A stretch of 64,000 nucleotides of DNA. Source: Micromussa lordhowensis (taxonomy: Eukaryota > Cnidaria > Anthozoa > Scleractinia > Lobophylliidae). The stretch covers positions 21,394,930-21,458,929 of the forward strand of contig OZ026601.1 in the NCBI GenBank assembly GCA_964020085.1. The letters are read 5' to 3'. How positions within the stretch are numbered: the first letter of the stretch is position 1; the number at the start of each line of letters is the position of its first letter. Positions 13,142-24,943 of the stretch are shown here, piece by piece. The notes under the pieces are model-generated. The model was not told where the DNA came from and ran no database searches. It saw only the letters and a program-made list of their open reading frames with translations. The position numbers and the translations under genes are program-made.

Positions 13142-13673
13142 TAATTTAAAGTACAAATGATTCTTCTTTGGTTTAATTCCTATGCAGTATGTTACATGAA
13201 TATACTCTAGGGATGAGCCGAGTTTAACCATGCTAACATATTGCTTTTCAGGGAAGATGCTTTACAAGTAATCCCAATTAGCTCTGTGAAAGAAAAATGT
13301 GTTTACTTGGAGTTTCAAGGAATAAGCCATGCTTACAGTAGTAAATTCCCAAATTTAATAGAGACAGATTGATGTTTTTGTACTAAAGTGTAAGGTAACC
13401 TCTTTGAGTCAAGTTGGCAGGTGTACATGTAACTGCCACTGCCAATGAATTTAACATCATTTTCTGAAAATGATTGTTGTTGAGTTAGGTGTTGCGATTT
13501 TCAATAGGGTTAGTCATGAAAATGTGAATTAAGTGCTTATATATTTGAGTTCATCAAAAAATGTCACTGTGTCAGACATACTAAGTGCATGTAATAATAA
13601 TGTAAACATGGAGTGGTGATAATATTATTCATGTGTGGCTAGAAAGAAACTGGAAATGGTGATCATTGCTTAA

Positions 13674-14487
13674 GACGATGGGACTGTAAATATCGAGAAT
13701 TGATTTTCAAAACCGAAATTACGGATTCCTTCATATTTTGCCAAGAGAAACCCTTTGGTGAACTATTTTCAAAAATAGTACTAGAACTGCCCAGAGAGTT
13801 TTTGATTTTGAGAAATCCAACGAAATAAGAATTGCGGTTTTCGCGCTGCGTCCGCCATTAAATTCAGCAGAAAACTTGTGCAATTTAAAAATCCCTCTCA
13901 GAGAAGGACGACTTGATGTACTTAAGTCATCTTTTGCATGTTTGTTTGGTATCACAAGTACAACAAAAATCTATAGAAATATTGCCAAGAAGTGCACTTT
14001 CACTTCGGATTAGAAGCGCCCTAAGATTGCTAGATTTTACGTTTTGAAAAAATCCGAAAAATAAAGCATTTTTGAATGCCATTTTCGTACCTTGGTACAT
14101 GGAAATTTTAAGTAAAAAATATATGTTTGCAAAGCCCTTTTATTGTATTCTAACATACCAAAAATTCAGCTTGGGCAATTGAAACGCCGCATGATACGAA
14201 ATGCACAAAAAAGGGCTTTTGACGAGAAAGTTACATGACAATTACAACGGTCACGCAAACACAAGTTCGTGGAGTTTATTCAACTGATGTATTTATTTGA
14301 TCATTTATGTTTGATCGGAAATTCTCATGCTCCCACACGGCGATAAGTTGTGTTCACACGGGCAAGGAGCTGAAGCATGGGTCAGAGCTGAACATGAATT
14401 CAAATTATCGACATCTATTATCTAGCTACGATCAAACTAATGATGGTGAAAATACGAAAAGGTCAAGTGTCATGTCATCGCCACATG
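13674..14487 (+). repeat. left terminal inverted repeat of element A
   Basis: This arm pairs with 24022-24833 in reverse complement. The match is near-continuous from GACGATGGGACTG through GTCAAGTGTCATGTCA..CGCCAC. The ORFs at 13731-13955 and 14307-14576 lie inside the repeat and are not treated as genes. Confidence 0.85.
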
Positions 14488-15777
14488 CGGCATTATTAAC
14501 ATCTCGAAGAATCATCAGGTACAAAGATCATAAAAATTATTCCTACATGCCATGTTCGACTGAATACTATCATTAAAACAACAATATTAATTAAATAGCA
14601 CTTTTGGCAGTCTCTTTCTCTCCTTGCTGCGTAAGAATCAGTAAAGCAGTGTCGAACCCGTCGTAAACAACTTAAATGATTGTACCGAGCTTTACCTTTA
14701 ACTAGTTCGTTTGAAGACTCCTTATCACTATTAAAATCATTTTAGTCATACCAGTAGCACGCGTGGCAGAAAAAAAACTCGATTTTTGAGAACATGGCTG
14801 GCAGAGGATTGCCGAAAAGTACGCAAAGGATTGCCGGAAGCTTGCTGGGGGTCGAATAAACGCACCGCGATCGAGTAAAACTCTCTTGGAAATGGCGGAG
14901 ATTCCGATATGGAACAAACTGAAAACGGTTCCAAATATCCTGAACATGGATTTTCCGACAAAAACAACTCAGAAGGTATCGTAAGTAATTCTGAAGTACT
15001 GGTAAATCTCGATACTCGAGGCGAGTGTCGCTTCGCTCGTGTTCAACTGCGAATACAATACTCACGATCGCCAGTTCTACCTTTGTCCTGACCTTTGGCA
15101 TGTCGTTTATGGAGATCGCTCATTTGTGTTGAGTGTATGTGGCGTAGAGCTCATGTCAAGGTTGGGTGACTTGGCAGAAATCCAAAGGTAACTGTAAATG
15201 TTTTGCAGCGTTTTCGTTGAGGACAAAGAACGACTCTAATTTGCATTTATAGATTAGAGGTGACAGTAACGCAATACTTCTGTTAATAACCAGGCCTTTC
15301 TTAGCAGGAGGGGAGGGGAGGTGAGGAATTGCAGAGAGAGGACCTTTCTTTGCTGGTTGCTTCCTCCTCCTACCCGTCTCAGAAAAACATTTTGTGACAC
15401 TAAGTTCCAGATGATTATCTAATAATAATAATAATTTGCTGCTGCTCTGCTTTCGAGATACGTTTGCTCGTTTATAACAGGAAAAATGATTTGTCTCATC
15501 ATCACTGAAATTCAAACAGCAGAGTGGTTCGACATAATACTTTGTTTCTGTTTTTTTTAACCTGTATTTTCTTGAGTTATACTGAGTGAAATTCTTTTAA
15601 CAGATGTATTAGTTCCCATGGAGGAAAATGATAATAATATCCGCAATGATAAATAACACGGTTTAACTCATTTAAAATACACTAAATTATATAACAATTG
15701 CTCCGAGGCATTCAGGGTTCGTATATTTTCTACGCATTAAATTTTGTAAAAGTAATGCACTTATATACCTGCTCAAG

Positions 15778-15965
15778 ATCTTCTCATTTCTTTTGGTAGA
15801 ACCTTCCTCGTTTGCCAGGCAATCAACGGAGAAATCAATAGGAAGAGTTATGTGACAGAGGCAGACGAGTTAGAATAAACAACAGCATCTTCTCATTATT
15901 TTTCGGTAGAAACTTCCTCGTTTGCCAGGCAAGCAACGGAGAAATCAATAGTACGAGTTATGTGA
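15778..15965. repeat. direct duplication, two ~79-bp copies
   Basis: ATCTTCTCAT..GTTTGCCAGGCAATCAACGG..GAGTTATGTGA at 15778-15855 recurs at 15887-15965 with a few changes. It lies between the left inverted repeat and the 3' end of the element A gene. Confidence 0.8.
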
Positions 15966-18381
15966 GTTATAGCGTTACACGAGCCAACCGCGAGCCCGAG
16001 TCAACCTCGAGTCATGAGTCAACCTCGAGTCAAGCACGAGTCAAGCCAATGTTTTGTTTTTCTTACTTTTTATTTTGTCCCAGCAAGCCTTGAAAAAAAT
16101 GAAGAAACCTGTGCCGCCATTAGAAATTCAGACTTTGAGAACAGGCACTCGCCATTTGCATCCATCTCTCGGCGCATTTCTCTGGCAACGATTTCAGGAT
16201 CTGTTTTGCGTCCAGTATCCTGTCCGATGTTGAATTTGGAAACTAAGAAGGATTTCTGCTTCTCGTTAAAACGATATGGCTTTTTCACTTGCTTTAACGC
16301 CCAGCCTTCTTTCAACCCTTCTGCTATTTTAGCCGTACTGCTCGCGGAAGTGCTCATTAAAGCTGGTATCTTACCGACTCCCTCCACAACTCTTGCTGCA
16401 TACTGTTTTTTGGCCTGGTCAAGCATCGTTCCTCTTTCCACGGATTTTGTGCATTTCTCAAATGATAAATGCCTTTCCAATGCTGCATGCCGCTGGAATG
16501 TACGCGTGCAGCCGTCTTTTGGGCAGCTGTATATTGCCTTTGGTGCTACTTCTTGTTCGTCATGAGTCTCCTTGACCTCAACAAGACTTTCTTTACTTCT
16601 TCCTACACACGGCTTTGTAGGTTTACCAGATGCTGCGAAGTTGCCGCCCGAAAAGGTCAATGATAGCCAAATAGGGTTCCATTCTGAAATGTAAAACCTG
16701 CTTGATAAGCTTTCTCATCTTTGAATGGAAATAACCCATATAAACCACTAGTGTTTTCGCCTTTGAGAAGGGAATCATAAACAGTTTATTATTTTGTTGT
16801 TTTGCGCGCCAGTTTTAGCTTTGCAGACACCACACAAATCTTGGAATTACGGGATGCGCTGAACTGGGTTCTACTATAAATGGAGTACATGCAGAAAGAT
16901 AATACAAAAACAGATGTCTGGAATGAAAACCCTTTTGCGGCCTTTTATAACTACTTTGATCCCGCATCTCGAATCGCTTTTCATACATTACTCTGAATGC
17001 GTCTGAGCGACGACGGCCTCTCGACTACAATAAGTTTAGCCACAAGGCTCTTAGTCTTGGCTCACCTGCATTTTCTCCTGATATGGTGATCAGGGAACCT
17101 GTACCGATTCCGTACGCTCGTCTGGCCAACACACCTTCTTCTCTGTACTCAAAGTTATTGAGTTTGTTGATACCAGTGATTTTGCTCTTTTCGGGCATTT
17201 CCTGAATAGCAGCATCTACCACCACTACTCTGACACCTTCAACTCCACCATGAGAGAGAATCGCTTATTTCATCTGCTCCGCGGTTGTTACATCGTGACC
17301 CTCATTGATATACCGTCTAATGTGATTCTTACAGGTTGCTGACATGCGGTCGGCTGGACCCTTGCCTCCCTGGGGGTCTGAAAAATCTACTGCGAGGACA
17401 GACACACTAGATGACAACTGGATGGCAGGTATAGCGGCGATAGTCGTTGCACTATGATAGCACCCGGCATTGTCTTGTCGAAAGTATGCGTACTGGATCT
17501 CAGGATTGTCAGTCTTCAGTGTCCGCAAAACATGTTCCAGAAGAAGAATGACAGTGGAACTTCCCTGATTGCATGATTGTAATATGTGCACAAAGGTCTG
17601 TGTTTGGAGCTGCCCATTGAAGCGCCGCACTACCACGCTGATGTGCCATGATATCCCTCGCTTGCCAAACCAGTCGCTCTGTGTCTCCCTGTAGCGTTGA
17701 GGTAAAAATTTCATGGCCCAGTCATTGGTTATGAGGCATGTTTTTTCATCTAGGCGATCTAACACATCCAATCGGGCTTGGTCCTGCCTGACAGTTCGTA
17801 TCTGATGGCATTTCCACAGGTGTATGGCGTCTCTAGCATGCTGATAGAGATACAGAGCCTCGTCTCGGTCTTCATTAGAAGTGTAATTGGCTCGCTGAAT
17901 GGCATTCTCGATTTCATCCAGGAGCCCATCAAGGGCATTGCAGTGGCCACGGCGATCGGTATGGGCATGGTCGCATTTCTGTCTATAGGACTCATCGGCA
18001 GGATCACTTAGGCCATATACACTACAGTGATCAGGGACGCTAGAGCCTTTACTGATGTGAACCTAAATAAAAATATATATATATTTTTTATTTATTATAC
18101 ATTGTAGTCACCATCTGTCTTCTCACTGGCTAAAAGCCTACAGTTAATTCTGGGAAACAGCGCTACCTACAGATTATTCAATAATTATGCGCGCATAGTT
18201 TCCAAGAGCAATGTCAAGTTCACATAAGAACATGGCTTGTTGAAAATAAACTGTGTTCGGTGCGGCGATGACGCGTTCTTTACTACAACGTATAATAAAA
18301 CAATTATGAGATTTTTAGATATCCGAGGTCTCAGTTAGTGTTGTCAGCCTTCGGCTTCGGCCTATAAATCTAATCTCGACC

Positions 18382-19085
18382 TAGCCTGCAGAACAGGCGT
18401 GATTTTTTTTTTTGCGTATTTCTATAGGCGAATAAAGGCGAAAACGATGCGAACGCGAAACACGAGCTGCGCGCAAGGGGAAGAGCGCGGAAAAGATAAC
18501 TCCCTGCTTGCGGAGGTTCTTTTCCTGTTGAAGCCTCTGCTAGCATGGAGTTATTTTTTTCGTACTCTTTCCCTCGTGCGACTCACGCTTCACGCTTACC
18601 TCGTTTTTGCCTTTGTTCGCCCAAGGCCCCGTCCACACGTATCCGGATATTTTTGATTCCGCAAGCGTTATCAACTCGAATTCACCCGTCCACACGCATC
18701 CGATGGTTTCCGGATTCATTCTAGTACCCAAGGTTCCTCGCACTAAAATGTTCTGAGAGCATGCGCCGTAAAGCAAGATAGTGGCAGGAAATTTGCTCTG
18801 TTCGCCCGACACGTGCTTTCAAGTAACCGCCATATTGGTTTATTGTTCGGTGAGAGACTGGACACTCGTTTTACGTCGTCGGATTTGAAAATATCCGGAT
18901 TCACCCGTCCACATGTTATCGGATTCATTGCGGATTTATATTTTTCCACTCTGGAGAGCAGCAGATTCATTTTTTTTCCGAATTCGCTGTCGAATCTGGA
19001 AAGAAAAAGTTGCGGATTCAGAAATATTCGGATACGGGTCAACGGGGTCTAAAATACGCAAAAAGCACGCCTGTTCTGCAGGCTA
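18382..19085. mobile_element. 704-bp MITE nested in element A
   Basis: Terminal inverted repeats of about 36 bp (TAGCCTGCAGAACAGGCG at both ends). A 9-bp near-duplicate flanks it: ATCTCGACC at 18373-18381 and ATCTCAACC at 19086-19094. The interior repeats CCGTCCACACG..ATCCGGAT-type motifs. It lies in the intron between exons 4 and 5 of the element A gene and so inserted after element A. Duplication length suggests a Mutator- or hAT-type transposase, not proven. Confidence 0.85.
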
Positions 19086-21089
19086 ATCTCAACCTTGATT
19101 ATTCCGGATATCAAACAAACACCTCTTCCAATAATTTTTTTTGTGAACAGTCGAGTGTCTTTAGCACGGTTGTCTTAATTGGAAACACTGGAAATAACAA
19201 AATTCAATCAAATTAAAGGATGCTCAGCGAATACTGGAGGACAAAGATCAGAAACAAATATCAGGCGCACAGAACACAGATGTCGGTGTAGCATGCAGAT
19301 CGGCATGCATGTTCAATGATAAGCTAATCCATTTTAGGTAGAGCCGGTTGAGTTGGTTTTAGTGTATACGTAGATCTTTGTTTTTTGAGCACTTGCCTTA
19401 ACGGTTCACTTAAGCTCACAATTGCATCCTTAATACGGCAGAGAGTTCTAAGAAAATAATTTATCTTATAGTCTCCCTTCAAGTACATTTTTGCCGCCTT
19501 CAAAGAATCTTGTACGTCATGTTCCCATTTTTGTTCAAGGCCCACTACAGGCATTCCTTTCACCAGCTCGGCGAGGTCTTCAAATGCCTTTGAACCATCT
19601 GCAGCAAAATAATCTAGGCCTTGCAGGGATTTGTGAACGGAAGCCGCACATTCAGATAAAATTCTTAGCATCGTGTTCTCGCTGAAAGTTTTAAAACCAG
19701 TTTCTTGACAGAAACTAATGTACTGTTTAACAATTCGCCATGGAATCATTGTTCTGATCACATTTGGTACTGTGATCGTTTCACCTGTCGACAAGACAAG
19801 ATTCCTCTCTCCAAAAGGTAGGTCTTGAACCAGGTGAGGACTGGTTATGAAACTCAGAAAATGATCTAATTGATCCCTTTCGTTACGAAGGCGGGTTTGG
19901 TGCTCAAGTGGGAGAGGGGCTCCACTACCATACTGGACCCGGTGAAGACTAGCAACGGTATACCGAAACGACGTAAGCCCAGGGATATATTCAAAGGCTG
20001 ATTTGTAGCTCGCCACTCCAGCAATTATTGATAAAATCTGTCTCCGTGTGTCCCAACTGCCAGCGATCTTATAGGACTCTGCAAGGGCTTCAAGATAGGC
20101 TTTCTCTGATGGAAGGGACAATGAAACCATATTTAGCTTTTCATTAACCACTTTGGACGTCTGTAGACCCTCCCAAAGATGACTAGCGTTCTCTTTAGAG
20201 AGGACATTCAGTATCGCGACGATGGCGTCAGCTGCACAGTCGAGATATCCCCTCTTGGTGCTGTCACTGGCACTTGACCAGTCAAGCCAACTCTTATTTC
20301 CCACTGGCTTTACCTTACAGGACATCAAAAAGTCGTTTAATTTTATCTTCTGGTCCTCAACTTCGTCTGTTTTTCCAACTGATGAGGCCTCACTGGCTGT
20401 TTCTGAGCTAGTCGCCACCAAATAGCTTGCATCCGGGCTATATAATGCAAGGCCTTGCATCTTTTTGGTGATTTCATCTGAGCTGCTTTCATTGCTATCC
20501 CTTTCCTAACGAAAAATGAAATGGGATTAAATAATTGAAATTATGGACGTAGAAATAATGATGAAACGGGATTAACGTAGAAATTAAAGCAGTTTAAAAT
20601 AACACGAATGCTAGAAGTTCGTATTTTTGTCACAGAAAATTAAACGAACTGTCTGTTACCTTTTCCAGTATCTCGATCTGCTTGAGCTCACTTGAGTCTC
20701 CAGGGTCATTTTCTTCAAACACTTCGGGTGAGAAAGTCCCAGGACTTTCCGATGAGTCATCTGTCGACTGATCTTTCCCGATAGTCGTCGCCTTTTCCAT
20801 TTCCAACTCGTTCCATAACTCTGATAAGTGCTGCCTACATCGTCTACAGATTGCTATGATTAAACAAAAACAGGACGTCAACCGGACATTTTTTATGGAC
20901 TTTAATGTCGGACCTTTCCCCAACACGACGACGCATATGCATGCATTGATCATAACGATAAGGGCAGAGGAAAAATTGGGGGGTGTGGGGGGGAACGGAA
21001 ATTTGTTTTTCCGCTTGTTGCTAACTTCCGGCGCGCGCGTTTTAACATGGGTTGTGCGGGCACCTTCCAAACCTTAGCCATCGCCCGGA

Positions 21090-21239
21090 TTGTTCAAAGG
21101 CTGGATAACGTTATCCGCCGGATAAATGGCTATCCACCGGATAAATCACTATCCAGCGGATAGCGTGGTTTGTTTCGTTAACATTTATCCACTGGATAGT
21201 GATTTATCCGGTGGACTGCGTTATCCAGCCTTTGAACAA
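21090..21239. mobile_element. 150-bp palindromic MITE
   Basis: Ends TTGTTCAAAGGCTGGATAAC and its reverse complement. Inside are paired CTATCC/GGATAG and CCGGATAAATCACTATCC motifs, so the whole unit can fold into one hairpin. It sits in the intron between exons 2 and 3 of the element A gene. No clear target duplication. Confidence 0.8.
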
Positions 21240-21317
21240 CTGACTGCCATTGTAATAGCAGCTAAATGACTGAAATGGTTTTATTACTCTAGCCCGCCTT
21301 CCTGTTAAACACGTCTG

Positions 21318-21577
21318 TAAGGCTGCGTTCACACTTTGTGCCCGAGCCCTAGTGTCCGGGAACGGGCACAAAATGGTGCTGTGTTCAGACACTGGGTACT
21401 CGATATGTTGAACCCCAGTTCAGTGCCCGAGTACAAGGTCGAGACCTTATACTCGGGCACGGGCACAGTGCCCGAATTCTGACGTGGTTACTTGAAAAAA
21501 AGGTGTGTTCACATTAGTGCCCATCAAGATTCGTTCTTGAGCACCGTGCTCGGGCACCAAGTGTGAACGCAGCCTTA
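21318..21577. mobile_element. 260-bp MITE with ~30-bp inverted ends
   Basis: TAAGGCTGCGTTCACACTTT plus GTGCCCGAGC at the left is mirrored by GCTCGGGCAC and AAGTGTGAACGCAGCCTTA at the right. The interior repeats the GTGCCCGAGTAC/ACTCGGGCAC motif. It is adjacent to the preceding MITE in the same intron. Confidence 0.82.
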
Positions 21578-22409
21578 TAAGACACCCTAGCCTAGACTTG
21601 ATTTCCGTCGCTCACTCGAGTTCGCTATGCGTTCCTCCCGGCTGGCCAGAGAAGAGGACAAAGAATTCTGAGAGCTCGGGCTCCTTCTCCGGCTGATAAT
21701 GGAGCCTAACCTTACTCTGGAGACAGGGATCTAATCTGGTGACATCGGGGCAGGAAAGAAGTAGAATAGCCTCAAGGGCAACTGAGGAGCTTATTTACCT
21801 TTCACCTGCCTGCCTCACTTCCGGTAAAGCAGGTAAAGTAGAGAGAGAGAGTTGCATCATAGTTTCTAATAATACTTACGACTTCCAATGGGTACAAGAG
21901 TACTAGAGTGATGGAATATAACAGACGACTGGGCAAAGTCTATCCCCCTGTCGTCTTTGGCCTTTGTCTTATGGGCAGCCATTTCCTTAGGAACTGCACA
22001 GTTGGTTTTATTGCACCACCAACGGACACCGTAGATATCCCGATGGAGTGGACAGATCGTCAATGTCTGATGTGACTCATCCTCATGGAATACCCCTTTG
22101 TGTTAATGCAAAACACTTGGATGTTGTCATTATCAAATTAAGTTCACTGACTTCTATCGATCTATCTCCTCGATATTTGTAAAATATAGACAAAAATGAA
22201 ATTCTTGGCTTGCACTGTCACGCAATGAGAAATAATTCGATAACTATTCAGTGAAACATGCAGTGAATTAAGTTACGAAAGTGTTATGTGATAGAAAATT
22301 GGTAAAGAAGGCACTTCTCCGCTAATTCTTAAGTCTGTACGTTTTCCTAAACTTCAGATACTCGTAGAAATATTTTGCACAAATTTACAGAACCCAGTAT
22401 GGAGCCTCG

Positions 22410-22440
22410 ATGTTGGTGTAACTCTGTGGGACACCAACAT
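22410..22440. repeat. 10-bp perfect hairpin
   Basis: ATGTTGGTGT and ACACCAACAT are separated by 11 bases in the first intron of the element A gene. Possibly the end of a small repeat; nothing more can be said. Confidence 0.5.
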
Positions 22441-24021
22441 GACGGCCGGAAAATAGCATATAGTGTATTCATCAGGAACTCACTTTGTCTGTCTATTATC
22501 CGTACTGAACAAGCAAGCATTTACTAAAGCAATTTTCCTAATACTAAAACAGTATTTTTGAATAGGTTAAAAATCACGGATAAGTATATATTTTTGGACG
22601 AAAGGGTTTGTGGCTTTATGTCGCCCACCGCCATTACTCTTAAATTCAAAATGCGTTGGTTTCCAGACGAAGGAAGCTACTCAGCTGAAAAGTTGTAAAC
22701 AGCTATACATTTACCCCCTCTTATGCCTGATGTGGATAACAACTTTGGTGGCTCTTTAAATAGTTTTGGATTCAAAAATTTGATATCGTGCAAGCCAAGG
22801 ATATGAAAAAATGTCTTGTGCGAATGCCGAAAGTGGCAGAATATAAAGATGTTACGAATTAAGATCAAGGCTTCAAGTCGACAGAAAAAGAAAAAGAATT
22901 CCAGCCTTTACATTTTGTAAGTATTCACAAAATTAATGATAAATAAATGAGACAAAAGTCGATGCATTCTCACCTGCGCGAGCGAGGATTAATTTCATCT
23001 CCCTGTCTGTTTTGGCATCGCCAAATACGCTTAGAAATCTCAGGTGATGCAAAACATCTCTTTGACATTCGCTGAGAGAAATACAACTTGCAGAAGTGGC
23101 AGTCTGACCACAGCTGGAGTTTTGGTCTACCAGTGTAAAAAACGAACACGATATGGACGCCATCTACATCTATTCTGAGAGAAGCTCAAAAGTGATCAAA
23201 GATTTTATCTTGCGCGAATCTTCTAAAAAAGGCAATCGCGTTGGGAATTTTTACTGCCTACGTCAGAGTTAAGAAATAGAATTCGTCAGAAGCTAAAATA
23301 CATTTGGGGAAATCAAATGTAAAGTAAAAGGCAAACACCAAGACAAAAAAAAATGCTTTTTGACTCTGGTTTCATATCAGTTTAGTTTATTTCTTTTCAC
23401 TTATCTACTTTATCGTTTACATATTGTTGACACTGGACTGTTTATTTTGTGCGAGTCTTTCTTTCCTTTCTCATTTAGAATAGAGCTGGTTAGGGTTCAA
23501 AAAGCTCTGAAAGGATGCAAATTTCTTTGGCAGTTTTTTAATTTTTTTTTCTGGTCCTTAACCTTGGCGACAGGTGTTTACATTCAGTCCCGTGGGGAAT
23601 AACCAACGCATAGATAATATCCGGCTAAGCTCAAGGTTCTGTAAACGCACCTATTCAACTTGGGTCAGTTGTTGAGCAAGAAAACGAACAACATCAACAG
23701 CGACAAGAAAACAAACGAACATTTCGCCGACCCTAGTTCTGCTAGTACTTCTTTTCCTTGTCCACCAATTACTGTTTTAACTCGTTCGTATCAGTCCCAT
23801 GTTGTTGACAAAAATAATAACCTCAAGCGGTAAACGTGACATAACACTTGACCTTTTCAGAGTTTATTTTGTGAGAGTTTCGTTTCTTTTTTTCTATTTT
23901 CCCTTCACACCTACTAAGGAATGAGCGTTTGAAACAAACTTAAACCTTTGCAAAGCCCTTTGCAGCATAGGGTTTTAATCCCTAAATTTTTAATTTGGTG
24001 ACATGGATTTTCTTTCGCGTG

Positions 24022-24833
24022 GCGGTGACATGACACTTGACCTTTTCATATTTTCAACATCATTAGTGGTTGATTGTAGGTAGATAATAGATGTCGATAA
24101 TTTGAATTCATGTTCAGCTCTGACCCATGTTTCAGCTCCTTGCCCGTGTTAACACAACTTATCGCCGTGCGGGAGCATGAGAATTTCCGATCGAACATAA
24201 ATGATCCGAATGAAATACATCAGTTGAATAAACTCCACGAACTTGTGCTTGCGTGACCGTTGTGATTGTCATGTAACTTTCTCGTCAAAAGCCCTTTTTT
24301 GTGCATTTCGTATCATGCGGCGTTTCAATTGCCCAAGCTGAATTTTTGGTATGTTAGAATACAATAAAAGGGCTTTGCAAACATATATTTTTTACTTAAA
24401 ATTTCCATGTACCAAGGTACGAAAATGGCATTCAAAAATGCTTTATTTTTCGGATTTTTTCAAAACGTAAAATCTAGCAATCTTAGGGTGCTTCTAATCC
24501 GAAGTGAAAGTGCACTTCTTGGCAATTTTTTTTATAGATTTTTGTTGTACTTGTGATACCAAACAAACATGCAAAAGATGACTTAAGTACATCAAGTCGT
24601 CCTTCTCTGAGAGCGATTTGAAAATGCACAAGTTTTCTGCTGAATTTAATGGTGGACGCAGCGCGAAAACCGCAATTCTTATTTCGTTGGATTTCTCAAA
24701 ATCAAAAACTCTCTGGGCAGTTCTAGTACTATTTTCGAAAATAGTTCACCAAAGGGTTTCTCTTGGCAAAATATGAAGGAATCCGTAATTTCGGTTTTGA
24801 AAATCAATTCTCGATATTTACAGTCCCATCGTC
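24022..24833 (-). repeat. right terminal inverted repeat of element A
   Basis: Reverse-complement partner of 13674-14487, ending in CCCATCGTC just before TTAA. A 28-bp piece of the inner edge (TGACATGACACTTGACCTTTT) has a second direct copy near 23835-23865, inside the element. Confidence 0.85.
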
Positions 24834-24943
24834 TTAAGTGTTTTATATGAACTTAAAATTCAACATTAGTATGAATGCATGCAGCATGAAGATCTCTAAA
24901 ATGTCTGCATGGAGGCACTACAGATAGGTAACAGATAGTTTAA

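Larger units (their letters stand above)
4472..13372 (+). pseudogene. decayed tnp2/EnSpm-like transposase gene
   Basis: Exons recognisable in order: 4472-5270, about 5753-6632 (split by a LINE), 7132-7244, 7351-7649, 7755-8022, about 8566-8761, about 8909-9064, 9260-9372, 11492-11766 and 13252-13372 (stop). Translated pieces include LRLSESVLLIMTLAIQHKLT, NTDGVPIFKSFGYSMWPIYF, LWFGEHKPVMQTFLKPF, GIFDLPAKSLVLEEIQYNG with a GCSYC pair, VDCMHGILLGVTKQLLNLW and ALFHGSQNIDMQ. This order resembles metazoan relatives of the plant Tnp2 transposase family; the assignment is from memory of the family. Lesions: frameshift near 4545; frameshift in the A run at 5064-5069; LINE insertion; TAG at 7908-7910 where a Trp is expected; 1-nt losses near 8678 and 9018. 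The terminal exons are separated from the body by repeats and an 820-bp MITE. No acceptor joins 9372 to 11492 in phase, so an exon is missing or unrecognised. Confidence 0.7.
16070..23163 (-). pseudogene. Element A transposase-like gene: zinc-binding N-terminus, acidic core, C2H2 finger
   Basis: Six exons: 22974-23163 (ATG), 21880-22095, 20660-20853, 19465-20505, 17066-18062 and 16070-16683 (TAA). Phases agree at every junction, giving about 1083 residues. The N-terminus has Cys/His clusters (ICPLHRDIYGVRWWCN, then PICRRCRQHL) likely to bind zinc. A central helical block follows (DHFLSFITSPHLVQDLPFGE). Exon 5 has a plausible DDE-type core: TNDWAMKFLPQRYRE near residue 661, YFRQDNAGCYHSA near 744, VDFSDPQGGKGPADR near 773. 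The C-terminal exon has one C2H2 finger (YSCPKDGC..H..H). Two lesions: the donor after residue 547 reads AAG|ATAAAT (G>A at +1, position 19464), and TAA at 17265-17267 interrupts exon 5. I know this family as repeated in cnidarian genomes; no function has been shown to my knowledge, and transposase is inferred from context. Confidence 0.75.
13674..24833. mobile_element. Element A: 11.2-kb TTAA-flanked DNA transposon with ~0.8-kb inverted ends
   Basis: The sequence starting GACGATGGGACTGTAAAT at 13674 reappears as its reverse complement ending at 24833. Both ends are bordered by TTAA (13670-13673 and 24834-24837), the target duplication of Kolobok and piggyBac transposons. The inverted arms are collinear for about 0.8 kb with scattered mismatches. 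One multi-exon transposase-like gene lies inside on the minus strand (16070-23163). The remaining interior contains MITEs, a duplicated segment and noncoding sequence. The superfamily is inferred from the TTAA only. Confidence 0.85.

Noticed and set aside
14307..14576. 89-codon ORF (+)
   Set aside because: Starts inside the left inverted repeat of element A and its counterpart in the right repeat is not preserved as an ORF.
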